Shown: one piece after another, positions 7,889-17,200 of the stretch
How the letters are laid out: each line of letters starts with the position of its first letter
Numbering within the stretch: the stretch's first letter is position 1
Origin: Crocinitomix catalasitica ATCC 23190
GTDB taxonomy: Bacteria > Bacteroidota > Bacteroidia > Flavobacteriales_D > Crocinitomicaceae
Length of the DNA stretch: 64,000 bases
Assembly (NCBI RefSeq): GCF_000621625.1
Contig: NZ_JHXV01000021.1
Span: 25,375-89,374 of the forward strand
Direction of reading: 5' to 3'
The notes under the pieces: model-generated
Seen by the model: only the letters and a program-made list of their open reading frames with translations
Told to the model about the DNA's origin: nothing
The model's database searches: none
Translations under genes and position numbers: made by a program

Positions 7889-7913
7889 GAAATATTGTAA
7901 ATCAATTTTAAGA

Positions 7914-8867
7914 ATGGATACATTAAATCGATTTGACAGAATAGTAGCGATACTCATTCAATTACAATCAAAAAAAATTGTAAGGGCGCAAGAATTGGCT
8001 GATCGATTCAATGTAAGTCTCCGAACTATTTATCGTGACATTCGAACATTGGAGTCATCTGGTGTTCCTATTGTTGCAGAGGCAGGTGTTGGTTACTCTA
8101 TTATGGAAGGATATCGATTACCTCCAATTATGTTCACCAAAGAGGAAGCCGGAAGTTTTGTAGCTGCAGAAAAATTGATGCAACAATACACAGACAAATC
8201 CTTAGGCGGTCATTTTGAGTCTGCCATGTTAAAGGTGAAATCAACTTTAAGAAGTAGAGAAAAGGAATGGATTGAGACTTTAGAATCTCAAATTAGTGTT
8301 TCGCCGACCCAATCACTTTTCAATATAAATATTTCAAATGCCCTAGAATTGTTCATTCAAAGTATAGCAGAAAAACGGCAGGTATTTTTTAAATATCACG
8401 CTTTGCAACAGATAAAACCTAACGAACGGTATTTAGAGCCAATTGGTATTTTTTATGAGAACAACTACTGGTATATCTATGGTTATTGTCATTTACGGAA
8501 CGATTATAGACAGTTTAGAACGGATAGAGTATTAGAAATTAAAGCAACCACATTAGAATTTAGTCGTGCGCATGCTTCGATGGATGAACTGCGCTTAAAG
8601 CGAACGGAAAATGAAAAAGTCTCAATCATTATTTTAGTCGACAATAAAGTCGCACGATTCATGGAGAATAGCAAAAGACATTATGGTTTTATATCACAAA
8701 AACCTATTGGTGATAAGGTTGAAATGACTTTTTTAAGTGAATCATCCATTGGTTTCGTTCGATGGTATTTAAGTTTTGCTGACTTTGCGACCATTATTGA
8801 ACCGCTGAGCCTGAAAAAAACACTAAAAGATATAATTATCGAAATGAATGCGAAATTGGATATCTAG
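7914..8867 (+). CDS. HTH/WYL-domain transcriptional regulator (YafY type)
   Basis: 317 residues from the ATG at 7914. The N-terminus ([19 protein letters not shown]) leads into an HTH_11 DNA-binding domain with [20 protein letters not shown], the signature of the YafY group. A WYL domain follows, with the conserved [20 protein letters not shown] at about 170-190 and the FRTDRVLEI motif. WYL domains sense small ligands or nucleic acids. The frame is open back to 7764, but the extra 50 residues are basic, aromatic and not part of the family, and a consensus promoter lies within them. It likely controls the divergent dinB-like operon and perhaps itself. Its end overlaps aroC by 4 nt. Confidence 0.85.
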   Translation: MDTLNRFDRIVAILIQLQSKKIVRAQELADRFNVSLRTIYRDIRTLESSGVPIVAEAGVGYSIMEGYRLPPIMFTKEEAGSFVAAEKLMQQYTDKSLGGHFESAMLKVKSTLRSREKEWIETLESQISVSPTQSLFNINISNALELFIQSIAEKRQVFFKYHALQQIKPNERYLEPIGIFYENNYWYIYGYCHLRNDYRQFRTDRVLEIKATTLEFSRAHASMDELRLKRTENEKVSIIILVDNKVARFMENSKRHYGFISQKPIGDKVEMTFLSESSIGFVRWYLSFADFATIIEPLSLKKTLKDIIIEMNAKLDI

Positions 8868-9946
8868 AATTGTATTGTTGCTTTATGTCTTAAATAATGA
8901 TCAAGAATAACTAAAGCACACATTGCATCAACGATTGGTACAGCGCGTGGAACAACACAAGGATCATGTCTTCCTTCTCCTTTAAATTCGACAGGTTCTC
9001 CTGCAGTATTTACTGTAGTTTGATTTTTAATGATTGTAGCAACAGGTTTAAAAGCAACATTGAAATAAATATCCTGACCATTAGATATTCCACCTTGAAT
9101 TCCCCCCGAAAAGTTGGTTTTAGTTGAGATCTTATCGCCCACCTTTTCAAAACTATCATTATGCACGCTGCCTTTCATCGCAATAGAATCAAAACCTGAA
9201 CCCAATTCAAAGCCTTTTACTGCATTAATACTAAACATTGCTTTTGCCAAATCTGCATTTAACCGGTCATATACAGGTTCACCTATTCCAACGGGGCAAT
9301 TTTTCGCTACACAAGTAACCATGCCTCCAACAGTATCCCCTTCTGCCCTAACCTCTTTAATATAGGCCGCCATTCTCTCGGCAATTTCAGGATCTGGACA
9401 TCTAACGATATTTTTATCAATATCTATTGGATTAACGTCGGCATATTCCTTCTTAAGTTTTATCGTACCGACCTGACTTACGTATGCATATATTTCGACC
9501 CCTAATTTTCTTAAGATTTGCTGAGCAATGGCGCCAGCAACAACTCTAACAGCTGTTTCTCTAGCACTGCTTCTCCCTCCACCTCTATAATCACGAATGC
9601 CATATTTTTGTTCGGTCGTATAATCAGCATGAGAAGGTCTAAACACTTGTCCAATGCGATCATAATCTTTCGATTTTTGATCTTCATTCTTAAGAATAAA
9701 ACCAATTGGAGTTCCTAAAGTCGTTCCTTCAAAAATTCCCGAGATAAATTCAACCGTATCGGATTCTTTGCGTTGCGTTGTAAGTACCGACTGACCTGGC
9801 TTACGGCGATCCAATTGATTCTGAATTTCTTTCAAATCCAATTCAAAATTCGATGGACAACCATCAATCACACCACCAATAGCAATACCATGTGACTCTC
9901 CAAATGAAGTTAATTTAAAAAGTTCTCCAAATGAATTACCTGCCAT
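8864..9946 (-). CDS. aroC: chorismate synthase
   Basis: 360 residues, normal length. It converts 5-enolpyruvylshikimate-3-phosphate to chorismate with reduced FMN, the last step of the shikimate pathway. Family signatures are [16 protein letters not shown] (about 17-32), [14 protein letters not shown] (103-116), the [16 protein letters not shown] loop (124-139) and the C-terminal [17 protein letters not shown]. All core blocks are intact. Expected in the cytoplasm. It lies 21 nt downstream of the phosphohexomutase gene on the same strand and may be cotranscribed with it; the chorismate-using genes menC (40876) and pabA/trpG (51307) are elsewhere in the window. Confidence 0.95.
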   Translation of the reverse strand: MAGNSFGELFKLTSFGESHGIAIGGVIDGCPSNFELDLKEIQNQLDRRKPGQSVLTTQRKESDTVEFISGIFEGTTLGTPIGFILKNEDQKSKDYDRIGQVFRPSHADYTTEQKYGIRDYRGGGRSSARETAVRVVAGAIAQQILRKLGVEIYAYVSQVGTIKLKKEYADVNPIDIDKNIVRCPDPEIAERMAAYIKEVRAEGDTVGGMVTCVAKNCPVGIGEPVYDRLNADLAKAMFSINAVKGFELGSGFDSIAMKGSVHNDSFEKVGDKISTKTNFSGGIQGGISNGQDIYFNVAFKPVATIIKNQTTVNTAGEPVEFKGEGRHDPCVVPRAVPIVDAMCALVILDHYLRHKATIQF

Positions 9947-9967
9947 GATTAGTTATTGCTATAATAT

Positions 9968-11383
9968 TTAAGCGTCTATAGTTAATTTACAAGATTCTAA
10001 AATTGTTCGAACTTCTTCTAAAGTCGGAGCTTCTGCATATGTACGCAACACAGGTTCCGTTCCAGAAGGTCGAATCATCAACCATCTATTTTCATCAAAA
10101 ATGTATTTAAAACCATCTAATGTTTCAACCTTTTGGACTTGGTACTTTCCAAACATATTGAAGGATTGGTTTTTACACTTTTCAATAATTTTATTTTTCT
10201 TTTCGTCAGTAATATGTAAATCGCTTCGTTCGAAAGCAAACGGTCCAACAATTGCATAAACCTCTTCGATTAATTCGTCAAGCGTTTTACCTGTTGAAGC
10301 CATGAATTCCCAGATAGTTAATCCCATCCAAATTCCATCACGTTCAGGAATATGCGTTTTAATTGCAATTCCACCTGACTCTTCTCCTCCTAACAAAACA
10401 TCTTCATCTTCATCAGCCATAATACCAGAGATGTATTTAAAGCCAATTGGCACTTCAACATGCTCTAGTCCATAATGTGCACATATTTGTTTGATACGAG
10501 GAGTTGAACTGAACCCAGTCACTACTTTACCAGTTAACCCTTTGTACTTAACCAAATAATGAATGGTTAATAAAATGATATGGTGAGAATCGATAAAAAT
10601 TCCTTTATCGTTATACAAGCCAATTCTATCCGCATCACCATCAGTAGCTAAACCACAAGAGATGCTCTTATCTTTTGCGATTAATTCTGAAAATTCGCGT
10701 AAATTTTTATCAATAGGTTCTGGTGCTTGCCCCATGAAAGAAGGGTTATATTCGGCATGTAAAAATGTCATATCCGGCATTAACCTTTTAAGAACATTTT
10801 GACCAGCTCCATACATGGCGTCATAAGCCCATCCGAATTTTGCATTCTTAATCAAATCTAAATCAAAAACTGATTCAACCTGATCAATATACATTTGTTC
10901 GAAATCTTTATACTCAATTAAACCGTCCTTTTTAGCTTGGTCTAATTTAATTATATCAAGATTAATTTCGTTTACATTTGGAATAATCGACTCGATTTCT
11001 TCAACCTCTTTCGGAGATAATGGTCCACCGAAATTACCTTTAAGTTTATAACCATTATAAGAGGGTGGATTGTGACTTGCTGTGATAACAACGCCTATTG
11101 AAGCATCTAATTTTCTAGTAGCCAAAGAAATCATAGGTGTAGAAACGAAACCTTTATCCGTTGTATAAACCTTAATTCCTTTGTGTACAAATATTTTAAT
11201 TGCTGTTTCAACAAAAAGTTCACCACCGAATCTACAATCATGTCCTATAACAATACTTGGGTTCTTATGATGACGCAATACCCAATCTGCTGTTGCTGTA
11301 CTAACACGAGCAACGTTATCAACTGTATAATCTTTAGCTATTATGGCGCGCCAACCATCTGTACCGAATTTAATTTTTGTCAT
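9968..11383 (-). CDS. phosphoglucomutase/phosphomannomutase family enzyme
   Basis: 471 residues with all four alpha-D-phosphohexomutase domains. The phosphoserine loop is TASHNPPSYNGYK with Ser103; the Mg2+ loop is DGDADR at 248-253; the sugar-binding loop is GGEESGG near 350; the phosphate-binding loop is RPSGTEP near 438. The enzyme interconverts hexose-1- and hexose-6-phosphates. The N-terminal FGTDGWRAIIAKDYT is typical of the bacterial group without a fixed substrate assignment, so glucose, mannose or glucosamine phosphate all remain possible. The start at 11383 fits the family N-terminus. aroC follows 21 nt downstream. Confidence 0.88.
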   Translation of the reverse strand: MTKIKFGTDGWRAIIAKDYTVDNVARVSTATADWVLRHHKNPSIVIGHDCRFGGELFVETAIKIFVHKGIKVYTTDKGFVSTPMISLATRKLDASIGVVITASHNPPSYNGYKLKGNFGGPLSPKEVEEIESIIPNVNEINLDIIKLDQAKKDGLIEYKDFEQMYIDQVESVFDLDLIKNAKFGWAYDAMYGAGQNVLKRLMPDMTFLHAEYNPSFMGQAPEPIDKNLREFSELIAKDKSISCGLATDGDADRIGLYNDKGIFIDSHHIILLTIHYLVKYKGLTGKVVTGFSSTPRIKQICAHYGLEHVEVPIGFKYISGIMADEDEDVLLGGEESGGIAIKTHIPERDGIWMGLTIWEFMASTGKTLDELIEEVYAIVGPFAFERSDLHITDEKKNKIIEKCKNQSFNMFGKYQVQKVETLDGFKYIFDENRWLMIRPSGTEPVLRTYAEAPTLEEVRTILESCKLTIDA

Positions 11384-11437
11384 TTCCTTTATTTTATTTC
11401 AAGGTGCTACAAATATAAGTAACAGAGTTGGATTGGC

Positions 11438-12484
11438 TTATAATTCAGTGAGAAATTTCAAAGTATCTACTTGATCTGCATAATCATCAATTTTTGGTTG
11501 TTGTGCTTCTCCAAACGATGTGAATTCTTTCCCCACTACAACTTGAATAGAAGTCGCATTCTCTAATAAAAATTGATGAACCTGACTAGAATTCGTGTAT
11601 CGAGCCACGTGCAACATCCCAAGCGGACTGTTTAAATCTTTAGCTTCTTTAACAAGTAAGAATCCATTATCTAGAATTTCTTCCAAATTCATTAAGTAAA
11701 CCGCCTTGTTATAATCGTAATTGTTTGCGTATTTATTGTGATTTATTATGTCGTGATAATCGTAAAAAGCTTCAAAAAGTCTATCTAGATTAAAATCTTC
11801 AGGAATCCAAACCAAAGAAACGTTTCTACATCCCAAACCATAATAAGTAAATATATCCTTTGCTAATTCAGCTATTTCTTCTTTTGTCTCATCTCCTTTT
11901 AGAACAGCTACTGATTTTCTGTTCTTTCGAATAATATGAGGATACTTACCAAAATAGGATTGAAAATAAGTAGATGAATTATCACTACCTGTAGCAATCA
12001 CAGCATCAAAATTTGATAATTTTGATTGTGCAAATTCAACCCATTCGTTCATTTCAGGATTAAATAGGGACATAATATTCACTAAAGCAGGTAATAATTT
12101 ATCGTCATTAGATGATAATTTAATCATTGCTTTATTCCCACTAAGAAATACAGCTATAAAATCGTGAAAACCAACCAAAGGAATATTTCCTGCCATTATC
12201 AGTGCGACAGATTTACTTTTATTCTCGGATAATTCATAATTCGAAATCCAATGCTGTAAAGTATCTTCATTTAGCCATTTTGAGATCCCTAAAAAAGAAG
12301 ATTTCACTGCTTCTTCAGTAAACCAACCATTATGATGACGAACAGTTTGCGTTAATTCAACCAAAGAATCGTATTCAGACTGATTAATTCCAATTTCAAA
12401 ACCAGGCCAAGGGCGATTATTCCCTACATTATCTAATATTTCACCTAATTTGGATAAAATTTCTATTTTTTCTGCCAATATCAT
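11438..12484 (-). CDS. acyl-CoA reductase (LuxC-like)
   Basis: 348 residues. The fold is aldehyde-dehydrogenase-like, matching the acyl-CoA reductase family (PF05893). The Rossmann-like strand SVALIMAGNIPLVGFHDFIAV and the catalytic-cysteine loop YYGLGCRNVSLVWIPED are the clearest signatures; the Cys in GLGC is the likely nucleophile forming an acyl thioester. Such enzymes reduce fatty acyl-CoA (or acyl-ACP) to aldehyde with NADPH. The Bacteroidota members are shorter than luminous LuxC (~480), and their role is not established. The gene is divergent from a ferredoxin, 52 bp apart, a pairing that I recall from other Bacteroidota genomes. Confidence 0.8.
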   Translation of the reverse strand: MILAEKIEILSKLGEILDNVGNNRPWPGFEIGINQSEYDSLVELTQTVRHHNGWFTEEAVKSSFLGISKWLNEDTLQHWISNYELSENKSKSVALIMAGNIPLVGFHDFIAVFLSGNKAMIKLSSNDDKLLPALVNIMSLFNPEMNEWVEFAQSKLSNFDAVIATGSDNSSTYFQSYFGKYPHIIRKNRKSVAVLKGDETKEEIAELAKDIFTYYGLGCRNVSLVWIPEDFNLDRLFEAFYDYHDIINHNKYANNYDYNKAVYLMNLEEILDNGFLLVKEAKDLNSPLGMLHVARYTNSSQVHQFLLENATSIQVVVGKEFTSFGEAQQPKIDDYADQVDTLKFLTEL

Positions 12485-12496
12485 ACCGATACAATT

Positions 12497-12504
12497 TATA
12501 TTTG
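12497..12504 (+). promoter_or_regulatory. -7 box of the ferredoxin gene
   Basis: TATATTTG matches TAnnTTTG exactly, 32 nt upstream of the ATG at 12537, in the 52-bp divergent gap with the acyl-CoA reductase. Confidence 0.5.
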
Positions 12505-12521
12505 CAAAGTTAATTAACTAA

Positions 12522-12887
<366 letters not shown>

Positions 12888-12913
12888 CCAATAATCGATA
12901 ATTTAAACTTTAT

Positions 12914-12964
12914 AAACTCAGTTATTTGCAAATTCTATAAATGTAAATAATTGAGTTTTTTTTG
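12914..12964 (+). terminator. terminator after the ferredoxin gene
   Basis: A 14-bp stem with one mismatch (AAACTCAGTTATTT / AAATAATTGAGTTT) with a 23-nt loop runs into a stretch of T residues ending at about 12963. Confidence 0.7.
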
Positions 12965-12976
12965 TATTTTAGAAGA

Positions 12977-13723
12977 ATGAACACTAAGGAAACCCGCAAG
13001 AAAATCGAAGTCTGTTTTTCTCCCTACCTATTTCCCCTATTTAAAGAAGAATTTGAAATTATTGTGGTAATTGATGTGCTCAGGGCAACTTCTGCTATCT
13101 GTGCTGCTTTTAATAATGGTGTCGAATCTTTAATTCCTGTTTCAACAATTGATGAAGCGCTTGAATATCAGAAAAAGGGATATCTAGTGGGGGCTGAAAG
13201 GCAAGGAAAAATTGTTGAAGGTTTTGATTTTGGCAATTCTCCCTATTCTTACATGAAGCCTGAATTAAAAGGTAAATCAGTCGTTTTGAGTACGACAAAT
13301 GGAACAAAATCCATCAATATTGCGAAAGAATCTGGACAAGTAGTTATCGGTGCATTATCCAATTTAGATGTGCTTCAAAAATGGTTATCAGAACAGGATA
13401 AAAATATTCTTTGTCTTTGTTCAGGTTGGCAAAACAAGTTTAATTTAGAAGATACAATTTGTGCTGGAGCAATTACTGACTATTTAGTAAATACAGGGAA
13501 TTTTAGATCTGAAGAAGACTCCTCAATTGCTGCTAAATATCTTTTCTTAAGTGCTAAGGATAATATTTTAGGATACCTTAAAGCATCATCTCATCGCAGA
13601 CGACTTAAAAATTTAAATTTAAACGAGGATATAAAATACTGTTTGACACCTAATCTAGCTCCAGTTATACCAGTCTTAAACGGTGACAAACTAGAACTTG
13701 TAAAAGAAGAAGTAAGTTTATAA
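12977..13723 (+). CDS. comB: ComB-like 2-phosphosulfolactate phosphatase family
   Basis: 248 residues from the ATG at 12977; the open frame reaches a TTG at 12962, but those five residues lie in the terminator tail. The family blocks are VVIDVLRATSAI (about 31-42), the AERQGKIVEGFDFGNSP loop, LSTTNGTKSI and the CSGWQNKFNLEDTICAGAI segment with acidic Mg2+ ligands. ComB removes phosphate from 2-phosphosulfolactate in coenzyme M synthesis in methanogens and in sulfolactate metabolism in bacteria. No ComA or ComC is nearby, so the substrate here is uncertain. Confidence 0.85.
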   Translation: MNTKETRKKIEVCFSPYLFPLFKEEFEIIVVIDVLRATSAICAAFNNGVESLIPVSTIDEALEYQKKGYLVGAERQGKIVEGFDFGNSPYSYMKPELKGKSVVLSTTNGTKSINIAKESGQVVIGALSNLDVLQKWLSEQDKNILCLCSGWQNKFNLEDTICAGAITDYLVNTGNFRSEEDSSIAAKYLFLSAKDNILGYLKASSHRRRLKNLNLNEDIKYCLTPNLAPVIPVLNGDKLELVKEEVSL

Positions 13724-13813
13724 ATAGATTTATAGAAAGCATAGCAAAAGCTATTTCTAATTCATCAAAGAAGAAACCCGCGAGTTAAACAATTAAGAAA
13801 TCAATTGATTTTT

Positions 13814-14119
13814 TTAAAATTCTCTTTCCGTTAAGCATCTAATTTTAACGATAGTACCCAATTTACATAAACTTGCACCTGCTGTTTCTTTATAACTGAT
13901 CCAAACTAAATCACCGTTTTCAAAATTTTGAAATTCGTTGACGTTCGTTGCCTCAAGCAATGTATTGTCTTCTAATCTAAATACTAATCCACAAGAATCA
14001 GAATCAGATAAATCCATTACCCAAGCCTTTTCTGAACGAGAACAGCCATTATTTTTTTTACATGCAGCAAAACTAATTGCTATTAATGCGAGAAGTCCTA
14101 AGAGTAGTTTAGATTTCAT
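13814..14119 (-). CDS. small lipoprotein of unknown function
   Basis: 101 residues with a lipoprotein signal: a hydrophobic stretch (LLLGLLALIAISF) ending in the lipobox ISFAAC with Cys20 as the lipid-bearing residue. The mature part is short, with further Cys residues (in NNGCSR, DSCGLV, SLCKLG and IRCLT) that may form disulfides in the periplasm. I do not recognise the family. It follows the alpha-2-macroglobulin gene on the same strand but is separated by a terminator at 14143-14179, so it probably has its own promoter. Confidence 0.75.
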   Translation of the reverse strand: MKSKLLLGLLALIAISFAACKKNNGCSRSEKAWVMDLSDSDSCGLVFRLEDNTLLEATNVNEFQNFENGDLVWISYKETAGASLCKLGTIVKIRCLTEREF

Positions 14120-14142
14120 TTCTGTAATTTTTTGTTAAATAT

Positions 14143-14179
14143 AAAAAAAAAGCTCCACAAAAGATTGTAGAACTTTTTT
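14143..14179 (-). terminator. terminator of the alpha-2-macroglobulin gene
   Basis: As minus-strand RNA a continuous 15-bp stem forms with three G-U pairs (AAAAAAGUUCUACAA with UUGUGGAGCUUUUUU, 4-nt loop), followed by more U. It lies 23 nt beyond the stop codon at 14202. Confidence 0.7.
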
Positions 14180-14201
14180 CTTTTTTCATATATCATTTAA
14201 A

Positions 14202-17200
14202 TTATGGCATGCTACCATTTTGAACAACATCAACCCATTGCCCTTTTGTTCGCGCATAAACCGTATTATCATACATGGCTTCAACCACAATTCCAGGCAA
14301 ATAGAACTTACCTAAATAACTAGAATTGAATTGCACTCTAAATGTTTTTGATTGATTTCTTCTGATATCAAAATATGTGTACAAACGGTCATCACGTTGA
14401 TCTTGATAAGTATAGACACTTGAGTTCGCGTGCTGATAATCATCCATTCTGGTATTATGAATCTCCCAACCTGATGGAGCAATATGTGCTAAAATCATTT
14501 CTTTTAAGTCTCCCTTCAATCCTTGATTTCGAACCGTAATTTCCGCAATAAAGTCTTGTCCTTGTTGCATTTCTGAGACATTAATTGGAACATTTTTCAT
14601 TGTGAAATAGTTGACACTGATATTTACATTGTTTGCAACAGCTTCTTCTTCCCCTTCAACAGGAACTCCTTTTGTTATTAATCTCAAATATAAAATTCCT
14701 TCACCTGAGTTTTTCACACTCACATTTTTAGAATTTCCAGCCAAATCAAAACTAACCATTGTAATTTTAGAATTACGGTTACCGGCTTGACCATTAATTT
14801 TATAGTCAAATTTTAAGTTTCGTTCCACTTTATTTGCTCCAATAAATTTACTTACTGCTAATAAAGAATAAGCTGTAGTCTGTGTACTCATCCACCGTTG
14901 TTGATTGAGTTGGTTGGCGATTCTTTTTGCCAAATCAGCCGCAACACCTTTCTTATCCATTAAAACTAAAGTTTCAAGAATCATAGCTTCATCACGGGTA
15001 TTAGAACCATACGTATAAGACATCTCTCTGTATGTTGGAACTGTTGTCTCTTGATTCGATATAAGACTCATCGCTGCTTCTTTTTGTCCCGTTAATCTGT
15101 AGGCCGCAGCTAATCGCCATCTCGCAGGTAAACTTAAATCATCCCTTTCTCTAAGCCTATTCATCATTCCAGTTTCAGCTTTACCTGCCAAAGCCAACGT
15201 ATATAATCGATATGCTTGGGTTAAATCATTATAATTGGCACCGTCTAAACTTTCATTCGCTCGATTCCAATTTCTTGCTTGTGCACGTTGAAACTTAATC
15301 CAATTCGATTTTAAATTTGAAGGAACGGCATATCCCTTCTTTTCAGCTTCAATTATAAAGTGTCCTGCATAATTAGTTCCCCAATCAGAATCATAGCTCC
15401 CTCCAGGCCAATATGAAAATCCTCCGTTAACTGTTTGAAACAATTTAAAGCGTTGAATTGCAGCATTTACATTCGTTTGAATTTCGGCTTTTCTCTTTTT
15501 ATCCAACTCCATTAAGTCTGCTAAAAACAATTGAGGAAAAACAGCTGATGTTGTTTGTTCAATACAACCATGAGGATAATCAATCAAATAATCTAACCTT
15601 CTACCTAAATCTAAAGGCGGGAAATTAGAGATTTCTAAATAAGCTTGATTCGTTCCGGTCAATCCAAAATATGCCACATCTTGATTAAAACTCTCGCCTG
15701 CCTGTAAAATCTTTTCAACTGTAGTGGTTTGAATTGGGTTTGGAGAACGCACATCTATTTCAAAATCGTATCTCGCTTTATGCTCTCCACTTGTCGCATA
15801 GATGGTAACTTTTCCAATACCAGTCTTTTTAGCAACTGTCAAGTCGAAATTTACAAGTTTATCACCAATTTTACTGAATTTAACAGACTTCACCTTGCCT
15901 CCATCAATATTAAAAAAGTCGTTCGTCTCTACAACAACTTTTACATTCTTCACCTCTTTCTCCATGGCAAAGACATTTACAGGCAAAGTCACTTTTTCAG
16001 TTGGACCGACAACCCTAGGCAAAGTTCCAAGCACCATTAGTGGATTTCGAACAGCTACAGACTTTTCAGCTGATCCATAAGCACCATCTTGTTCAGCAAT
16101 AACCATCACACGAACGGCACCTACATAATTCGGTATATCAATTTTATGTGACATCGCTTTACCTTTAGACTCAAAAGGTCCGATAAACTTCACCATTGGT
16201 TTAAAACGATTCGCTTTTACAGCTTTTTTCCCAAAACCATCAGCATCACCACCAATCGCTAGTAATTGGTCCATTTTATCAGCATATGCACCCATTACAT
16301 AATCATACATATCCCATGTTTTCACACCTAATGCTTCTCTTGCATAAAAATGTTTCCATGGGTTTGGTGTTTTAAAATTGGTCAAATCTAGAAGACCTTC
16401 ATCAACAATAGCTAAAGTATAAGTCATCTTTTTATTCGACTTCTCCCCTACCTTAATTTGCGCAGTAGACTCGGGACGTAATACATCCTTCATTGTAATT
16501 GTCGGCTGCAAATGTGTTGCAGGATCTTCAACACCTATTGGAATTACGCCATACAACCTAATTGGCAGATCATTAACCTGATTCTCATGTGGTTGAATTA
16601 AAGTCGCATGAATGAAAACATTTGGATCCATTTGATCAGTTGCTTCAAAACTAAATTTAGTTTCACCTTTTTCTGTATCAATCCAAAACTTATCTATGAT
16701 TTTTGTTCCACTTTCTAAACAAATTAAAACCCGACCAGCTGCAGGAGAAGGAATAGACATATTTACTGTTTCCCCTTTGACATAAGTCTCCTTATCTGTA
16801 GAAAACGTCAACATCGTAGCATTTTCAGCATTCCTTCTATTCGCTCTTGCCGTATATGGCCAATCCATATAAACGACTTTACCAGTTGTATGTCCAGAAT
16901 TTCTGTCTTTCGCTAAAATTAAATAGCGTCCATATTCAGGTTGATTAATTTGGAAATTATAAGTTCCTTTTCCATTTTTTGTTCTGATTGTTTTAGTCTG
17001 CACTGGCGTTGTACTTGAGCGTGCTATATAACTTGATAAATTATTATCGTACGAATCCCACCACCATCTCCAAGACAATTTGTACACTTTGATATCTAAT
17101 TCCGAATCTTTTAAATTACCATTTTCATCAACAGTTACAAAGTCAATTTCATGTCGTTGATCTGTTACAAGCCCACCACCATATAAACCTCCTTCAGGAA

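Noticed and set aside
13731..13758. Imperfect hairpin after comB
   Set aside because: It has a 3-nt bulge and no T run; not called as a terminator.
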